Shown in pieces: positions 34,988 through 46,050 of a DNA stretch of 64,000 nucleotides; position 1 is the stretch's first letter, and the number at the start of each line of letters is the position of its first letter. A model generated the notes under the pieces. The model saw nothing but the letters and a program-made list of their open reading frames with translations. It made no database searches and was not told where the DNA came from. Location: assembly GCA_021234155.1 (NCBI GenBank), contig JAJEKV010000207.1:1240001-1304000 (forward strand), in the 5' to 3' direction. The position numbers and the translations under genes are program-made. The stretch is from Isoetes taiwanensis (lineage: Eukaryota; Streptophyta; Lycopodiopsida; Isoetales; Isoetaceae).

Positions 34988-37900
34988 CCCGTCGGTCCCC
35001 AGGGTCTTGGGGAGAGGAAATTCGGGGCAAGCAGCTTCCGAGGGGATTTTAGGGTCCCTACTCTGGCATCAACACCCCCACTCCACATCAAGACACGGCG
35101 CAAGGTCCCCGACGAATCTGACAAGGAGAGGGCCTCCGAAACGTAAACCCTGTGGGTTGCCAGGTTCTAGAAGGGTTTGCGTTTTGGGGGCCGAGTTTTG
35201 GTCTGTTGCAGTTGGGACATGGCCGAGAAGCTATGGCTGAGAACGCGGAGCAAGGGGAACTGACGGAACGGAGTTTGGGCCTGTCCTCCTCCCGATGTGG
35301 TAATTAAAAGTCGGGGGGCGCTTTTGCAGGGGCAAGACACTCACAAATTCGTAATTAATGCATTGTACGAAAATAAATTCTGATTTTTTGCCAGCTGGAT
35401 TCCTAATTCATCTCCAGCACACATCCCAATTTTCGGAATTTTCGGAGAAGGTCTAGGTCAAAGGGTTAGCATTAGAATGGTCGGGGCAGCCCATTGCGGG
35501 GCAACCGAGATGGCACCCTTCCCCAAGTCAAAGGAGGCCAGGACCTTGCAGGGCTCCCTCACAAGAGGGGAGAGCCCGGACCCCAGGAGGCGGGATCCAA
35601 AAAAGTTCCTGAGGCAACCCTTCCTGGCAGCGCTCCCCCGAGGGGCCGCACGCTAACGGCCACCCTCCCGGAGCCCAGTTCCCCTATCCGACCGTTGGAT
35701 CCTCCATTCAGGGGCCCCTCTTCGGGAAGGCCCAAAAGATTCCAGATCGGTCCAGGAGAACTTGTCAAACCGCAGAGCGTCCTGAGGTTGGCCTTGTAGA
35801 AACTGCAGTGTTTTCTCGTTCGGGCACCGGGGAGGCTCCGGAATGGCAAATCGACCTCGCCAAGTCATCCGGAATGAAGAAATTACCCTAGGGAGCAAGT
35901 CATAAGGTCAGTTTTGCAAAAGAAAGAGACACTCACGCCCTCCACGACAGTATCCGGCATCCACATCCTAGGCCAATTGACTACGAGTGTGGTGGGCATG
36001 AGCTATTTTGGCGCTTCTTGGAGGTCGGGTGGTTTTCTGGCCACGGAACTTGGTCCCCAGGGCAATGTCGACATTCTGAGTCCATTGGTCTCCAGGGCCT
36101 GGGGGGCAATACACTCACAAATTCGTAATTAATGCATTGTACGAAAATAAATTCAGATTTTTTGCCAGCTGGATTTCTAATTCATCTCCAACACACAGCC
36201 CAATTTTCGGAATTTTTGGAGAAGGTCTATGTCAAAGGGTTAGCATTAGAACGGTCGGGGCAGCACGTTGCGGGGCAACCGAGCTGGCACCCTTCCCCAA
36301 GTCAAACAAGGCCAGGACCTTGCAGGGCTCCCTCACAAGAAGGGAGAGCCCGGACCCCAGGAGGCGGGATCCAAAAATGTTCCCGAGGCAGCCCTTCCTG
36401 GTAGTGCTCCCCCGGGGTGCCGCACGCTAACGGCCACCCTCCCAGAGCCCGGTTCCCCTATCCGACCGTTGGAACCTCCGTCCAGGGGTCCCTCTTCGGG
36501 AAGGCCCAAAAGATTCCAGATCGGTCCGGGAGAACTTGTCAAAACCACGAAGGCCCCGAGGTCGGCCTTGTAGAAACCGCAGTTGTTTTGTCGTTAAGCA
36601 CCGGGAGGCTCCGAATGCCAAATCGACCTCGCCAAGTCGCTTTGGAATGGCGAAATTACCCTAGGAGCAAGTCACAAGGTCGGTTTTGGTAAAAAGAAAG
36701 AGACACTCACGCCTCCACGATAGTATCCCCGCATCCACATCCTAGGCCAATTGACTATGAGTGTGATGGGCATGAGCTACTTTGGCGCTTCTTGAGGTCG
36801 GGTGGTCTTCTGGCCACGAACCCGGTCCCCGTGGCAATGTCGACGCTCGAGTCCATTAGCAGAGCCAAATCGCTGTTCCGGGAGAGGGAGGTCGCTCGCC
36901 GGGTCCCTGTGGCCTTGGGGAGAGGAAAATCGGGGCAAGCAGCTTATGGGGGGGATTTTAGGTCCCCTCCGGGGCCAACACCCCCACTCCACGCCAAGAC
37001 ACCCACTAAAGGTCCCCGGCGAATTACACTCGACAAGGGAGAGGGCCTCCTCAAACATAAACCCCGTGGGTTGCCGGGATCTAGAAGGGTTTGCGTTTTG
37101 GAGGCCGAAGTTTTTGGTCTTGAGTTGGGACGTGGGCAGAAGTTGCGCCCGAGAACCAAGGGGAACTGACGGAACGGAGTTTGGGCTGTCCTCCTCCGAT
37201 GTGGCAATTAGAAGCGGGGGGCACTTTGCGGGGGGCAAGACACTCACAAATTCGTAATTAATGCATTGTACCTAAAATAAATTCTGATTTTTTGCCACTG
37301 GATTCCTAATTCATCTCCCAAAGACATGTTCCCCCAATTTTCGGAATTTTTGGAGAAGGTCTAGGTCAAAGGGTTAGCATTAGAACGGTCGGGCAGCCCC
37401 ATTGGGGCAACCGAACCGCACCCTTCCCAAGTCAAAGGAGGCCAGGACCTGGTGGCTCCCTCACAAGAGGGGAGAGCCCTGACCCCGTGAGGCGGGATCC
37501 AAAAGTTCCCCGAGGCAGCCCTTCCCGGCAGCGTCCCAGGGGGCCGCACGCTAACGGCCACCCTCCCAGAGCCCGGTTCCCCTATCCGACTGTTGGATCG
37601 TCCGTTCAGGGGCCCCTCTTCGGGAAGGCCCAAAAGATTCCAGTTCGGTCCGGGAGAACTTGTCAAACCGCGGAGCATCCTGAGGTCGGCCTTGTAGAAA
37701 CCGCAGTGTTTTGTCGTTCGGGCATCGGGGAGGCTCCGGAATGGCAAATTTACCTCGCCAAGTCGTTCGGAATGGCGAAATTACCCTAGGGAGCAAGTCA
37801 CAAGGTCGGTTTTACAAAAGAAAGAGACACACACGCCCTCCACGACAGTATCCGGCATCCACGTCCTAGGCCAATTGACTACGAGTGTGGTGGGCATGAG

Positions 37901-40900
37901 CTACTTTGGCGCTTCTTGGAGGTCGGGTGGTCTTCTGGCCACGGAACTTGGTCCCCAAGGCAATGTCGACGTTCTGAGTCCATTGGCAGAGCCAAATCAT
38001 GGTTCCTGGGGGAGGTCGCCTGCCGGCCCCTCGTGGCCCTGGGGCATTGTAATAAAAATAAATTTTATTTTTGCCACCGGATTCCTAATTCATCTCCAGC
38101 ACTTTCGGAATTTTCGGAGAAGGTCTATGTCAAAGGGTTAGCATTAGAACAGTCGGGGCAGCCCGTTGCGGGGCAGCCGAGCTGGCACCCTTCCCCAAGT
38201 CAAACGAGGCCAGGACCTTGCAGGGCTCCCTCACAAGAAGGGAGAGCCCGGAGGGTAAAAGCATGTTAGGGTGTCCCTTAAAAAGTATTATTTAGTGACT
38301 AAAAAGGTACCTAAAAAGGTAGCCAGGACTGGGTACTGGGTACCTGTATAATATCTCAATATAAGGTATGTTTTAGAACTTTTTATATATATATTGATCT
38401 CCGATAGCATTATCTTTATCTTAACTTTGAATATTACCATGTCCTTGACTTTTATTTTGGATTTTTGTATTAGTTTTAATGAAAAGAAAAATGAGAAAGT
38501 ACCCAGTTCAGAAGTACCTAGTGTATGTACTTTTGCAGGTTCCAAAAGTGGTACACCCTAACATGCTTTTACCCCGGACCCCAGGAGGCGGGATCCAAAA
38601 AAGTTCCCGAGGCAGCCCTTCCTGGCAATGCTCCCCTGGGGGGCCGCACGCTAACGGCCACCCTCCCGGAGCCCGGTTCCCCTATCCGACCGTTGGAATC
38701 TCCGTTCAGGGGTCCCTCTTCAGGAAGGCCCAAAAGATTCCAGATCGGTTCGGGAGAACTTGTCAAACCATGGAGCGCCCCGAGGTCGGCCTTTGTAGAA
38801 ACCGCAGTGTTTTGTCGTCGGGCACCGGGAGGCTCCGGAATGCCAAATCGACCTCGCCAAGTCGTTTGGAATGGCGAAATTACCCTAAGGAGCAAGTCAC
38901 AAGGTCGGTTTTGCAAAAGAAAGAGACACTCACGCCCTCCACGACAGTATCCGGCATCCACATCCTAGGCCAATTGACTACGAATGTGGTGGGCATGAGC
39001 TACTTTGGCGCTTCTTGGAGGTCGAGTGGTCTTCTGGCCACGGAACTTGGTCCCCGTGACAATGTCGACGCTTCAGGTCCACGACAGAGCCAAATTGCGG
39101 TTCCGAGAGGGGAGGTCGCCTGGCCGGGTCCCTGTGGCCTTGGGGAGAGGGAAATTCGGGGCAGCGGCCGGGATTTTAGGTCCCCCGCTCAAGGCCAACA
39201 CCCCACTCCACGTCAAGACATGGCGCAAGGTCCCCGACGAATCTGACAAGGAGAGAGCCTCCGAAACGTAAACCCTGTGGGTTGCCAGGTTCTAGAAGGG
39301 TTTGTGTTTTGGGGGCCGAGTTTTGGTCTGTTGCAGTTGGGACATGGCCGAGAAGCTGTGGCCGAGAACGCGGAGCAAGGGGAACTGACGGAACGGAGTT
39401 TGGGCCTGGTCCTCCTCCCCGATGTGGCAATTAGAAGTCGGGGGCTTTTTGTGGGCAAGACACTCACAAATTCGTAATTAATGCATTGTACGAAAATAAA
39501 TTCTGATTTTTTGCCAGCTCGATTCCTAATTCATCTCCAGTACACAGCCCAATTTTCGGAATTTACGAAGAAGGTCAAAGGGTTAGCATTAGAACGGTCG
39601 GGGCAGCCCGTTGCGGGGGAGCCCGTTGCGGCACACTTCCCCAAGTCAAAGGAGGCCAGGACCTTGCAGGGCTCCCTCACAAGAGGGGAGAGCTCGGACC
39701 CCAGGAGGCGGGATCCAAAAAAGTTCCCGAGGCAGCCCTTCCTGATAGCGCTTCCCCGGGGGGCCGCACGCTAACGGCCACCCTCCCGGAGCCTGGTTCC
39801 CCTATCCGACTGTTGGATCCTCCGTTCAGGGGCCCCTCTTCGGGAAGGCCCAAAAGATTCCAGATCGGTCCGGGAGAACTTGTCAAACCGCGGAGCGTCC
39901 TGAGGTCGGCCTTGTAGAAACCACAGTGTTTTGTCGTTCGGGCACCGGGAAGGCTCCGGAATGGCAAATCGACCTCGCCAAGTCGTCCAGAATGGCGAAA
40001 TTACCCTAGGGAGCAAGTCACAAGGTCGATTTTGCAAAAGAAAGAGACACTCATGCCCTCCACGACAGTATCCGGCATCCACATCCTATGCCAATTGACT
40101 ACGAGTGTGGTGGGCATGAGCTACTTTGGCGCTTCTTGGAGGTCGGGTGGTCTTCTGGCCACGGAACTTGGTCCCCAGGTCAATGTCGACGTTTTGAGTC
40201 TATTGGCAGAGCCAAATCGCGGTTCCGGAGAGGGGAGGTCGCCCGTCGGTCCCCAGGGCCTTGGGGAGAGGAAATTCGGGGCAAGCAGCTTCCGGGGGGA
40301 TTTTAGGGTCCCCGCTCTGGCGTCAACACCCCACTCCACGTCAAGACATGGCGCAAGGTCCCCGACGAATCTGACAAGGAGAGAGCCTCCGAAACGTAAA
40401 CCCTGTGGGTTGCCAGGTTCTAGAAGGGTTTGTGTTTTGGGGGCCGAGTTTTGGTCTGTTGCAGTTGGGACATGGCCGAGAAGCTGTGGCCGAGAACGCG
40501 GAGCAAGGGGAACTGATGGAACGGAGTTTGGGCCTGTCCTCCTCCCGATGTGGCAATTAGAAGTCGGTGGGCGCTTTTGCAGGGGCAAGACACTCACAAA
40601 TTCGTAATTAATGCATTGTACGAAAATAAATTCTGATTTTTTGCCAGCTGGATTCCTAATTCATCTCCAGTACACAGCCCAATTTTCGGAATTTTTGGAG
40701 AAGATCTAGGTCAAAGGGTTAGCATTAGAACCGTCGGGGCAGCCTGTTGCGGGGCAGCCGAGCTGGCACCCTTCCCCAAGTCAAAGGAGGCCAGGACCTT
40801 GCAGGGCTCCCTCACAAGAGGGGAGAGCCCGGACCCCAGGAGGCGGGATCCAAAAAAGTTCCCGAGGCAGCCCTTCCTGGCAGCGCTCCCCCGGGGGGCC

Positions 40901-40918
40901 GCACGCTAACGGCCACCC
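34988..40918. repeat. GC-rich tandem array, about 1.13-kb unit
   Basis: The anchor ACTCACAAATTCGTAATTAA recurs at 35338, 36112, 37241, 39461 and 40591, with a degraded copy near 38044. Complete spacings are about 1130 bp. One unit of 773 bp and one near 800 bp have internal deletions. Each unit has a GC-rich part (GGATCCAAAA, CGCACGCTAACGGCCACCCT, TCCAGATCGGTCCGGGAGAA) and a short AT-rich part. Similar 90-150 codon frames recur but change frame from unit to unit. The array begins and ends mid-unit. I cannot tell whether it is a satellite, a spacer or amplified transposon sequence. Confidence 0.9.
38253..38574. mobile_element. 322-bp MITE inside one array unit
   Basis: Perfect 22-bp terminal inverted repeats begin GGGTAAAAGCATGTTAGGGT and end ACCCTAACATGCTTTTACCC. 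The flanks share CGGA (38249-38252 and 38575-38578), the probable target duplication. The other array units lack the insert and read through at this point (GAGAGCCCGGACCCCAGG), which defines both ends. The AT-rich interior has no coding sequence and contains repeated GGTACC motifs. Confidence 0.9.
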
Positions 40919-40921
40919 TAC

Positions 40922-42131
40922 TCTAATTCCTTCTCACATTCCTCAGTGGCCAGGTTAGGGGTAAGCTCATCGGTTCAGAGGTAATTATCCAAGCTCTCCT
41001 TCTCTGTAGATCTGAATATCGGCTCAGGAAGTTTTTGGCGATCTTACTTGTGTGCCTCATAAACCGCGTCCTCTACTTTATTTATGATCACGTAAGTGAT
41101 CATTATTATGCCATGAGTGAGATAACTGTTCTTAGTAGGCATTCCATCTATCAGCACCCCGTGGCGCACACTCATATTGGCCTCTATCTGAGTGGTGGTC
41201 TACAAGATCTTTGGATATTCCTCTGCAGGTTCAGACAGGAACACAAGTGTGATGTACTCTTGGGTGGTCTGCTTGAGACAATTTGAGAGCATAGAGATGT
41301 AGTAGTCTATATCCTGAGGATATGTTCTCGACAGTCCACCACAAACAATGAAGTTGTCTTTGGAATAGTCTGGGTGGCAACAACCAGAGAACCCTGACAG
41401 GACTTCACCATGTAGGTTTCTGATACAGTCTCAGGAATGTCCAAGTCCCCACTGACTCTGCACCTCAGCTTCACACGAACCTTTGATGGTAGATGGGCTG
41501 GTTTTTTCCTTATTCCTGAATTTATATGCTTGAATAATCCAGGCGACCACTTCGAGTACCTGAGCAAGTCTTCATCTGCTATTTTCATCATGTTCAAGAT
41601 ACCTTGCTCAGATAGGTTTTGTATTCCAGACATCTCAAAGAGCTCCTTTGAGATGGCCTCCCTCATGACAGGGAGGTCTTTCATGGACTTGCAGGCCTCT
41701 GGAAAGGATGGTACCTCTTTGATTTTTGAGACCTTCTTCACAAAGACTTGTCCATTTATAATAGATTGGAGCACCTTGAGAATTTCTTCTTCCCTTAACC
41801 CCTGTGCACTCCTCAAGTCTGTAACTGTAAAATCTTCAAGGGATCCTTTCTCAGGTTTTCCTGCTTTTTCTATAAGCTCTCCTGCTGTCCACTTGTTCCA
41901 CACCTCATTCCATTTGTCCCACACATGATCAGGAGTGAACACTCTGTGGTAGGAATCTGATGGGCCTTCCTTGGACTTCTTCTTCTTGGTGCCAGTTTCC
42001 TCTTCCTCCTCTGCAACATCCTTCTTCTTTTGTATGATGATCTTGCTGATCATCTTAATCATTTCCTCGTAAGAGTTGTCTTTCTTCTTCCCCTTGATTC
42101 TTTCTTTTTGAAATTGGACGGCCAGGCTCAA
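40922..42131 (-). pseudogene. Outer element: VWxKWN module and methyltransferase-like module
   Basis: A 274-codon frame (42131-41307) has a Lys/Glu-rich linker, then FTPDHVWDKWNEVWNKW, FTVTDLRSAQGLREEEILKV and SFPEACKSMKDLPVMREAIS. It then reaches SLFVVD, equivalent to the strand before the DPPY motif of N4/N6 DNA methyltransferases, where a one-base shift moves QDIDYYISMLSNCLKQTTQE to another frame. Further remnants (LIDGMPTKNSYLTHGIIMI) run to 40922, where the tandem array cuts in. Every block aligns with 55462-56470. The catalytic PPY is not visible, so enzyme activity is doubtful. Confidence 0.6.
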
Positions 42132-42399
42132 TCCATTGATTTCTAGCTTGCCTCAATTGGATGGGATATAGTCTGAGATAAGAAGTACTATATAGATCTC
42201 CATTTCACAGAGCTGAAAGCATGCCAAGAGAGTAAAAGCTTAGTCGCTGCTTACACGCCGTAGACCGACCAATGTTGGTCTGCAGCCTCGCACGAATTTT
42301 ACTCAAGCTTAATAATAAACAAAGGCACTTACGAGTTGTATTGTACCACATTGCAGTTGTGTTCAATCTGCACTTATTGTAGTCAGCGCAAGTTGAGGC

Positions 42400-42907
42400 G
42401 TGTAATGACTAAGGATTCGACATTGCCTGTAACTGAAGTGCTCCCTGTACTCCTTGGCATCTATCTTATCCATTTTCTCTATAAGCGCCTTAGCTGCCTC
42501 AACTGAGTGCTGCCCGTCAATGACAATGTAGCGCACCGTGTCGCTCTTCCTTAGGTCATCTCATGCCTTCCATGGGTATGGCTTGTCATTGACTGAGTCC
42601 CATGGTAGAACATCAGCTGGATTTGGTACTGTGGTGGGATATTCAACCATGGACTTTCAGATCCTCGGCACGCTTTGGGATCAAAGATCCTAGATATGAA
42701 AGATGCACTAGGAGATCTTATCAGCTTGTCAATAGCTATCCTTTTCGTGACATCCAAACCAAGTGGATACCATTGCTTGAATTTCATAAGCTTGTCTACA
42801 GTATCAACTCTTGATTTCTTTTCAATATCCGTTTCCTTCACTGGCTTTGGTAAAGGTACTAGGGGCAAAGTTTCTGACTCAAGTGCATCGATCACCACTA
42901 CCACCAA
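42400..42907 (-). pseudogene. Outer element: IDGQHSVEA (ParB/DGQHR-like) module
   Basis: From 42907 the frame reads DTVDKLMKFKQWYPLGLDVT and IAIDKLIRSPSASFISRIFD. After a break, at 42560-42410, it reads TVRYIVIDGQHSVEAAKALI and KEYREHFSYRQCRIL. The GQHSVEAAK core resembles the nucleotide-binding G-x-H/R-R-x-x-A-A box of ParB/sulfiredoxin-fold proteins and also the DGQHR box. The canonical Arg after His is Ser here, so function is uncertain. The same module occurs at 54658-54890. It lies between the EGSEWYV and VWxKWN modules in both copies. Confidence 0.6.
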
Positions 42908-43345
42908 AACCAGATGTAGAAGCTTGAAGATGGTTTCTTCTGTAAACTTCGTCGGACTGCAGATACTCCTTCACATACAGAACAAACTGTATGGTGTGCG
43001 CCTTCAATGGGCCAGCCGTACTTTGTAACACTGTCTATTGTCTTATCTGGCCTGAATCCATCTATACCTGCATTGTATTTGGAAATGTTGAGATTCTTCT
43101 TTACGGTCTTCTCTGTTATGAAGACACAAATGTGGTCATCAAGCTCCTCGCATGAAAGAATTAACCTTACTTTTTTGAAGGCCGCGTCTTCGTTCTCCCT
43201 TGAATGCAGGACCACGTCACACTTTGAGCTTGCCCTGCTCACAGTAACATACCATTCAGACCCCTCAACAAAAACTGTCTCTGGCAAGTCCTGACTTAGC
43301 TCGCATGTGCCGTCATCAATTAGCTTTATGCCAAGAGTTCGATTG
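42898..43345 (-). pseudogene. Outer element: EGSEWYV module
   Basis: The 129-codon frame (43287-42898) starts PETVFVEGSEWYVTVSRASS and continues CDVVLHSRENEDAAFKKVRL and GIDGFRPDKTIDSVTKYGWP. The start aligns with LLEGSEWYVEIFKTSGKTDL at 53998-54057. Family unknown to me. It is the first module of the minus-strand gene in the outer element and faces away from the DUF8039 exon at 45662. It appears linked to the next module after a frame break near 42900. Confidence 0.55.
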
Positions 43346-43483
43346 TACTACCTTGGGGTCCTTCCTGGGTTTTTTTGATGGTGCAGAAGTTGATGTAACT
43401 AGTGCTCTCTTGGAAGTTGTAAAATAAATAATCAAGTTAGACATTGCTGAAGTATTTATGTGTTAAGTAAGCAACTTAACCAA

Positions 43484-43735
43484 CATCTCGCACGTGGCGC
43501 GACAAGTCTATAAATTCTAAGAGCAATTTTTTAGGATTCGTGCGTAGCGCGAGTCGAAGGATCCAGGACGGTAAGATAGATGGAATGTGACTTCTCGCGT
43601 GTAGCACAAGAATTCACATTCCATCTCTCTTACCGTCCTCGCGTAGGGTGGACCTCGACTATGACCTCGACAACCCTACTCTTACGCTTACTAAGAGCGA
43701 TAGAATCTGAACTTCTCGCGCTAAGCGCGAGAAAT
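43484..43735. repeat. Outer-type GC-rich palindromes and a 26-bp-arm inverted repeat
   Basis: CTCGCGCTAAGCGCGAG (43715-43731) is perfect apart from its centre. TCGCACGTGGCGCGA (43489) and TCGTGCGTAGCGCGA (43540) are decayed forms. Between them, arms at 43565-43590 and 43614-43639 (AGGACGGTAAGA... and ...TCTTACCGTCCT) pair with one mismatch over 26 bp around a 23-base loop that itself contains CTCGCGTGTAGCACAAG. The region lies between the two divergent genes of the outer element. Confidence 0.8.
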
Positions 43736-44033
43736 CCATAGACCGACGACACTCCACAGAAGGCTTAATCATAGGAACACATTAAAGAGAGTATGCTTCA
43801 TAAAAAAAGAAAATCATAGCACAAGGAAGCGTAACCCGCTTCCCTATCTCTGATGATTACAATTAAAGATTAAGATACTAGGAATTATAATCACAGAGCA
43901 TTGCAGATTCACTTAAGACTAAGCAGAAAACCGTGAACACATAAATAAACAAAGACTAAGCTGCAAACAAATACAAGCCAAGTAGCAGAGATGCAGGGTA
44001 ACAGTAATCTAATCAAATCTAGGTTACAGAAGG

Positions 44034-44116
44034 TTTCGCGTACGCGGTTTTTACTGGTTCGCGTACGCGAAAAAAACTTTCGCGTACGCGAATCTAAAGG
44101 TTTCGCGTACGTGAAA
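44034..44116. repeat. Four parS-like palindromes CGCGTACGCG in 83 bp
   Basis: TTTCGCGTACGCGGTT (44034), TTCGCGTACGCGAA (44058), TTTCGCGTACGCGAA (44078) and TTTCGCGTACGTGAAA (44101) are spaced about 20-24 bases apart. Each is an almost perfect 14-16 bp palindrome with T-rich and A-rich ends, similar in shape to bacterial parS sites (TTTCACGTGAAA core). The cluster lies in the divergent intergenic region of the outer element. Confidence 0.85.
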
Positions 44117-45661
44117 TTTTCTTTTTCCGGCCGACGACCTTTTAATATGTTAAATACGTATTTTTTTTTTAAAATACGTATTTTTTGACTTTATACGTCA
44201 GGAATTGGAATTTTGTACGTACAGAACCTATCCCTGGGCTGTTCACCTTTGGCAAGGACTCATGGAGGAGCAAGGGCCTAATTTGTAATGCTCACCTTTG
44301 GCAGGGACTCATGGAGGAGCAAGGGCCTAATTTGTAATGGTGGAGGAACGAGGGCCTGATTTGCAATGGCAGGTGGAACTCCACATTAATGAGAAAGAAG
44401 GCTTGCAACCGCGAGACACGGGTAAAATAGCCCCTTAACTTGCTATAAAACCAACATTGCAATTGAATGGACGAAATAGTCCCTTAACTTACTATAAAAC
44501 CAACAATGCAATTCAATGGACAAGGATGAAATAGCCCCTTAACTTGCCATAGAACCAATAATGCAATTCAATGTAGTAGTTGTGTATAATTGCAACAACT
44601 ATTATTTATGCAACAATAATTCCATCAACCCAGTTAAAAAAATCACAAGGTATGTTTTAAAAGGTATAAGTGAGATAATTAGGCTTCTCCAAAACAAGAT
44701 GTTTGGTCAGTCCTAACAAAGAATGGGCACCGAAGGTGGGCAATTTGCTATAGTTAGTAAAGCCCAAAGGTTTTAAGAGCACTTACGCACAACTTAAACT
44801 TGGAGTACCAAAGTTATGTGACAACCAAAGATAATTTCTCTATGGATTTACTTAATTATATTAGATTTATGAAAAAGAGTCTGAGCTGAATAAGTTTCAG
44901 TCCACATGGGTCTGCAACTTATACCCAGCAATGTTGGGCACCATTACTAGTCTCACACAAGCAGAAAGTTTCTAAAACCTAATAAAAAATAGAGTCACAG
45001 AGTTCCTCGTCTATTAAGAACTCGAACATACTAACCTTTAGTTGCTATATCGAATTGCTTGAAGCTCTAAAAACTGGAATTGAACTCTGTTGCAGCTCGA
45101 GAAGCTCGGGTGAACCTCGACAAGCTCAAGAAACTCAAATCGAGTCGGAATTGTTGTAAACAGGCCGGAAATGAAATAGGATAGCTCGGAATGCAGGTAG
45201 CATTACAGAAATTTGATTGCTTGAGAGATCGCTCACGAAGATTCCGTCGGTTTCGGAATACGGTCGAAGCAAAACTTCTGGAAGGAATTAGGAATGAAAA
45301 AATGAGATTCAAATTAGATTCAAATTAGAAAATGTGATTATTACACGGGTCGTACAAACAATTAATGAATAGACGCCCGCCATTGAAACCGTGTACAACC
45401 CTTATCATTGTTTAGGAAAACAAGAAAATTAATCCTGCCTGCAATTTCAAATTTAAAATCTTTTAGCCTGCCGCCCGCGAATATTCCCTTCCCCAACTAC
45501 TTTTTAATCATTAGCCTGTACTAACCGTCTATTTTAAAAATGCCCGCCATTTAATTTGTGTTCTTGGCCTCGCATTGGATCATAGAATTTATGTTTCTCT
45601 AATGCGTCTAGAGAAACACAAGAACTGTGTTTTCATTACAGTGTTTTAATTCGAATTTGGG
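44117..45661. other. Non-coding region with tandem repeats and Helitron remnants
   Basis: At 44243-44380 a 49-bp unit (TCACCTTTGGCARGGACTCA, GGAGCAAGGGCCTAATTTGT) repeats two to three times. At 44424-44575 a unit of about 54 bp (AATAGCCCCTTAACTTGC...CAATTCAATG) repeats three times. A Helitron 3' end on the plus strand ends at 44950 (ACCCAGCAATGTTGGGCACC, ATTA, CTAG), and a decayed hairpin lies at 44725-44753. No gene is seen. Confidence 0.6.
44923..44950 (+). mobile_element. Helitron 3' terminus
   Basis: CCCAGCAATGTTGGG forms a stem with one G-U type mismatch, then CACCATTA and CTAG at 44947-44950, followed by T. It is the same family as 16488, 24791 and 26372. The 5' end was not identified. 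Confidence 0.65.
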
Positions 45662-46019
45662 ATGTCGCCAAGAAGGAAGCTTGCTGAAGCACTGGATCAG
45701 GCTGCCGAACCTCAGGTAGTTCTTCTATCAAGTGAGTGGATTGAGGTGCCATGACTTGTGCAACTTAATTAACAAAGCTTTGACAGGTTGAGAAAATGAG
45801 CAATCAAGCAGGAGAAATGAAATTTTCCATTGGAGAAGCATGCTTCTTGTTAGCAGAAAACAGGAAAGATGTCATTGGCAAGGGTATTGTTGATAACATG
45901 GCACCATGGAGTGCCCTTGGGACCTGATTATATTAGAATTAGATTGACAGACTGCTTTGCTGCCACTCATCCATTACAAAGACCACATGCAGGAGCAGAA
46001 ACACTTGGAGAATTAGTAG
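45662..46019 (+). pseudogene. Outer element DUF8039-domain gene, 5' exons, interrupted
   Basis: Exon 1 (45662-45715) reads MSPRRKLAEALDQAAEPQ and ends at CTCAG|GTAGTT. After a 71-base intron (…TTTGACAG), exon 2 starts at 45787: FSIGEACFLLAENRKDVIGK, then after one frameshift near 45905 HGVPLGPDYIRIRLTDCF and AGAETLGELV. The HGVPLG and ETLGE...GSFxAWP pattern is DUF8039, seen in plant transposon-encoded proteins. The exon breaks at 46019 where the 12.85-kb element begins. It resumes at 58873 as GSFLAWPTTLLRE, ending at donor GAGAG|GTATGTAC (58910). Confidence 0.8.
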
Positions 46020-46050
46020 AACCATCATTCAATTAAATTGGGATTATGTC
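46020..46050 (+). repeat. Left 31-bp terminal inverted repeat
   Basis: It starts AACCATCATTCAATTAAATT and ends GGGATTATGTC. It is identical in reverse complement to 58838-58868. The preceding GTAG (46016-46019) is the target duplication. Similarity stops abruptly after 31 bases. Confidence 0.93.

Noticed and set aside
34988-40918. Recurring 80-250 codon frames in the GC-rich array
   Set aside because: Open frames overlap on both strands, change frame between units, and show no domain. High GC content explains the lack of stops.
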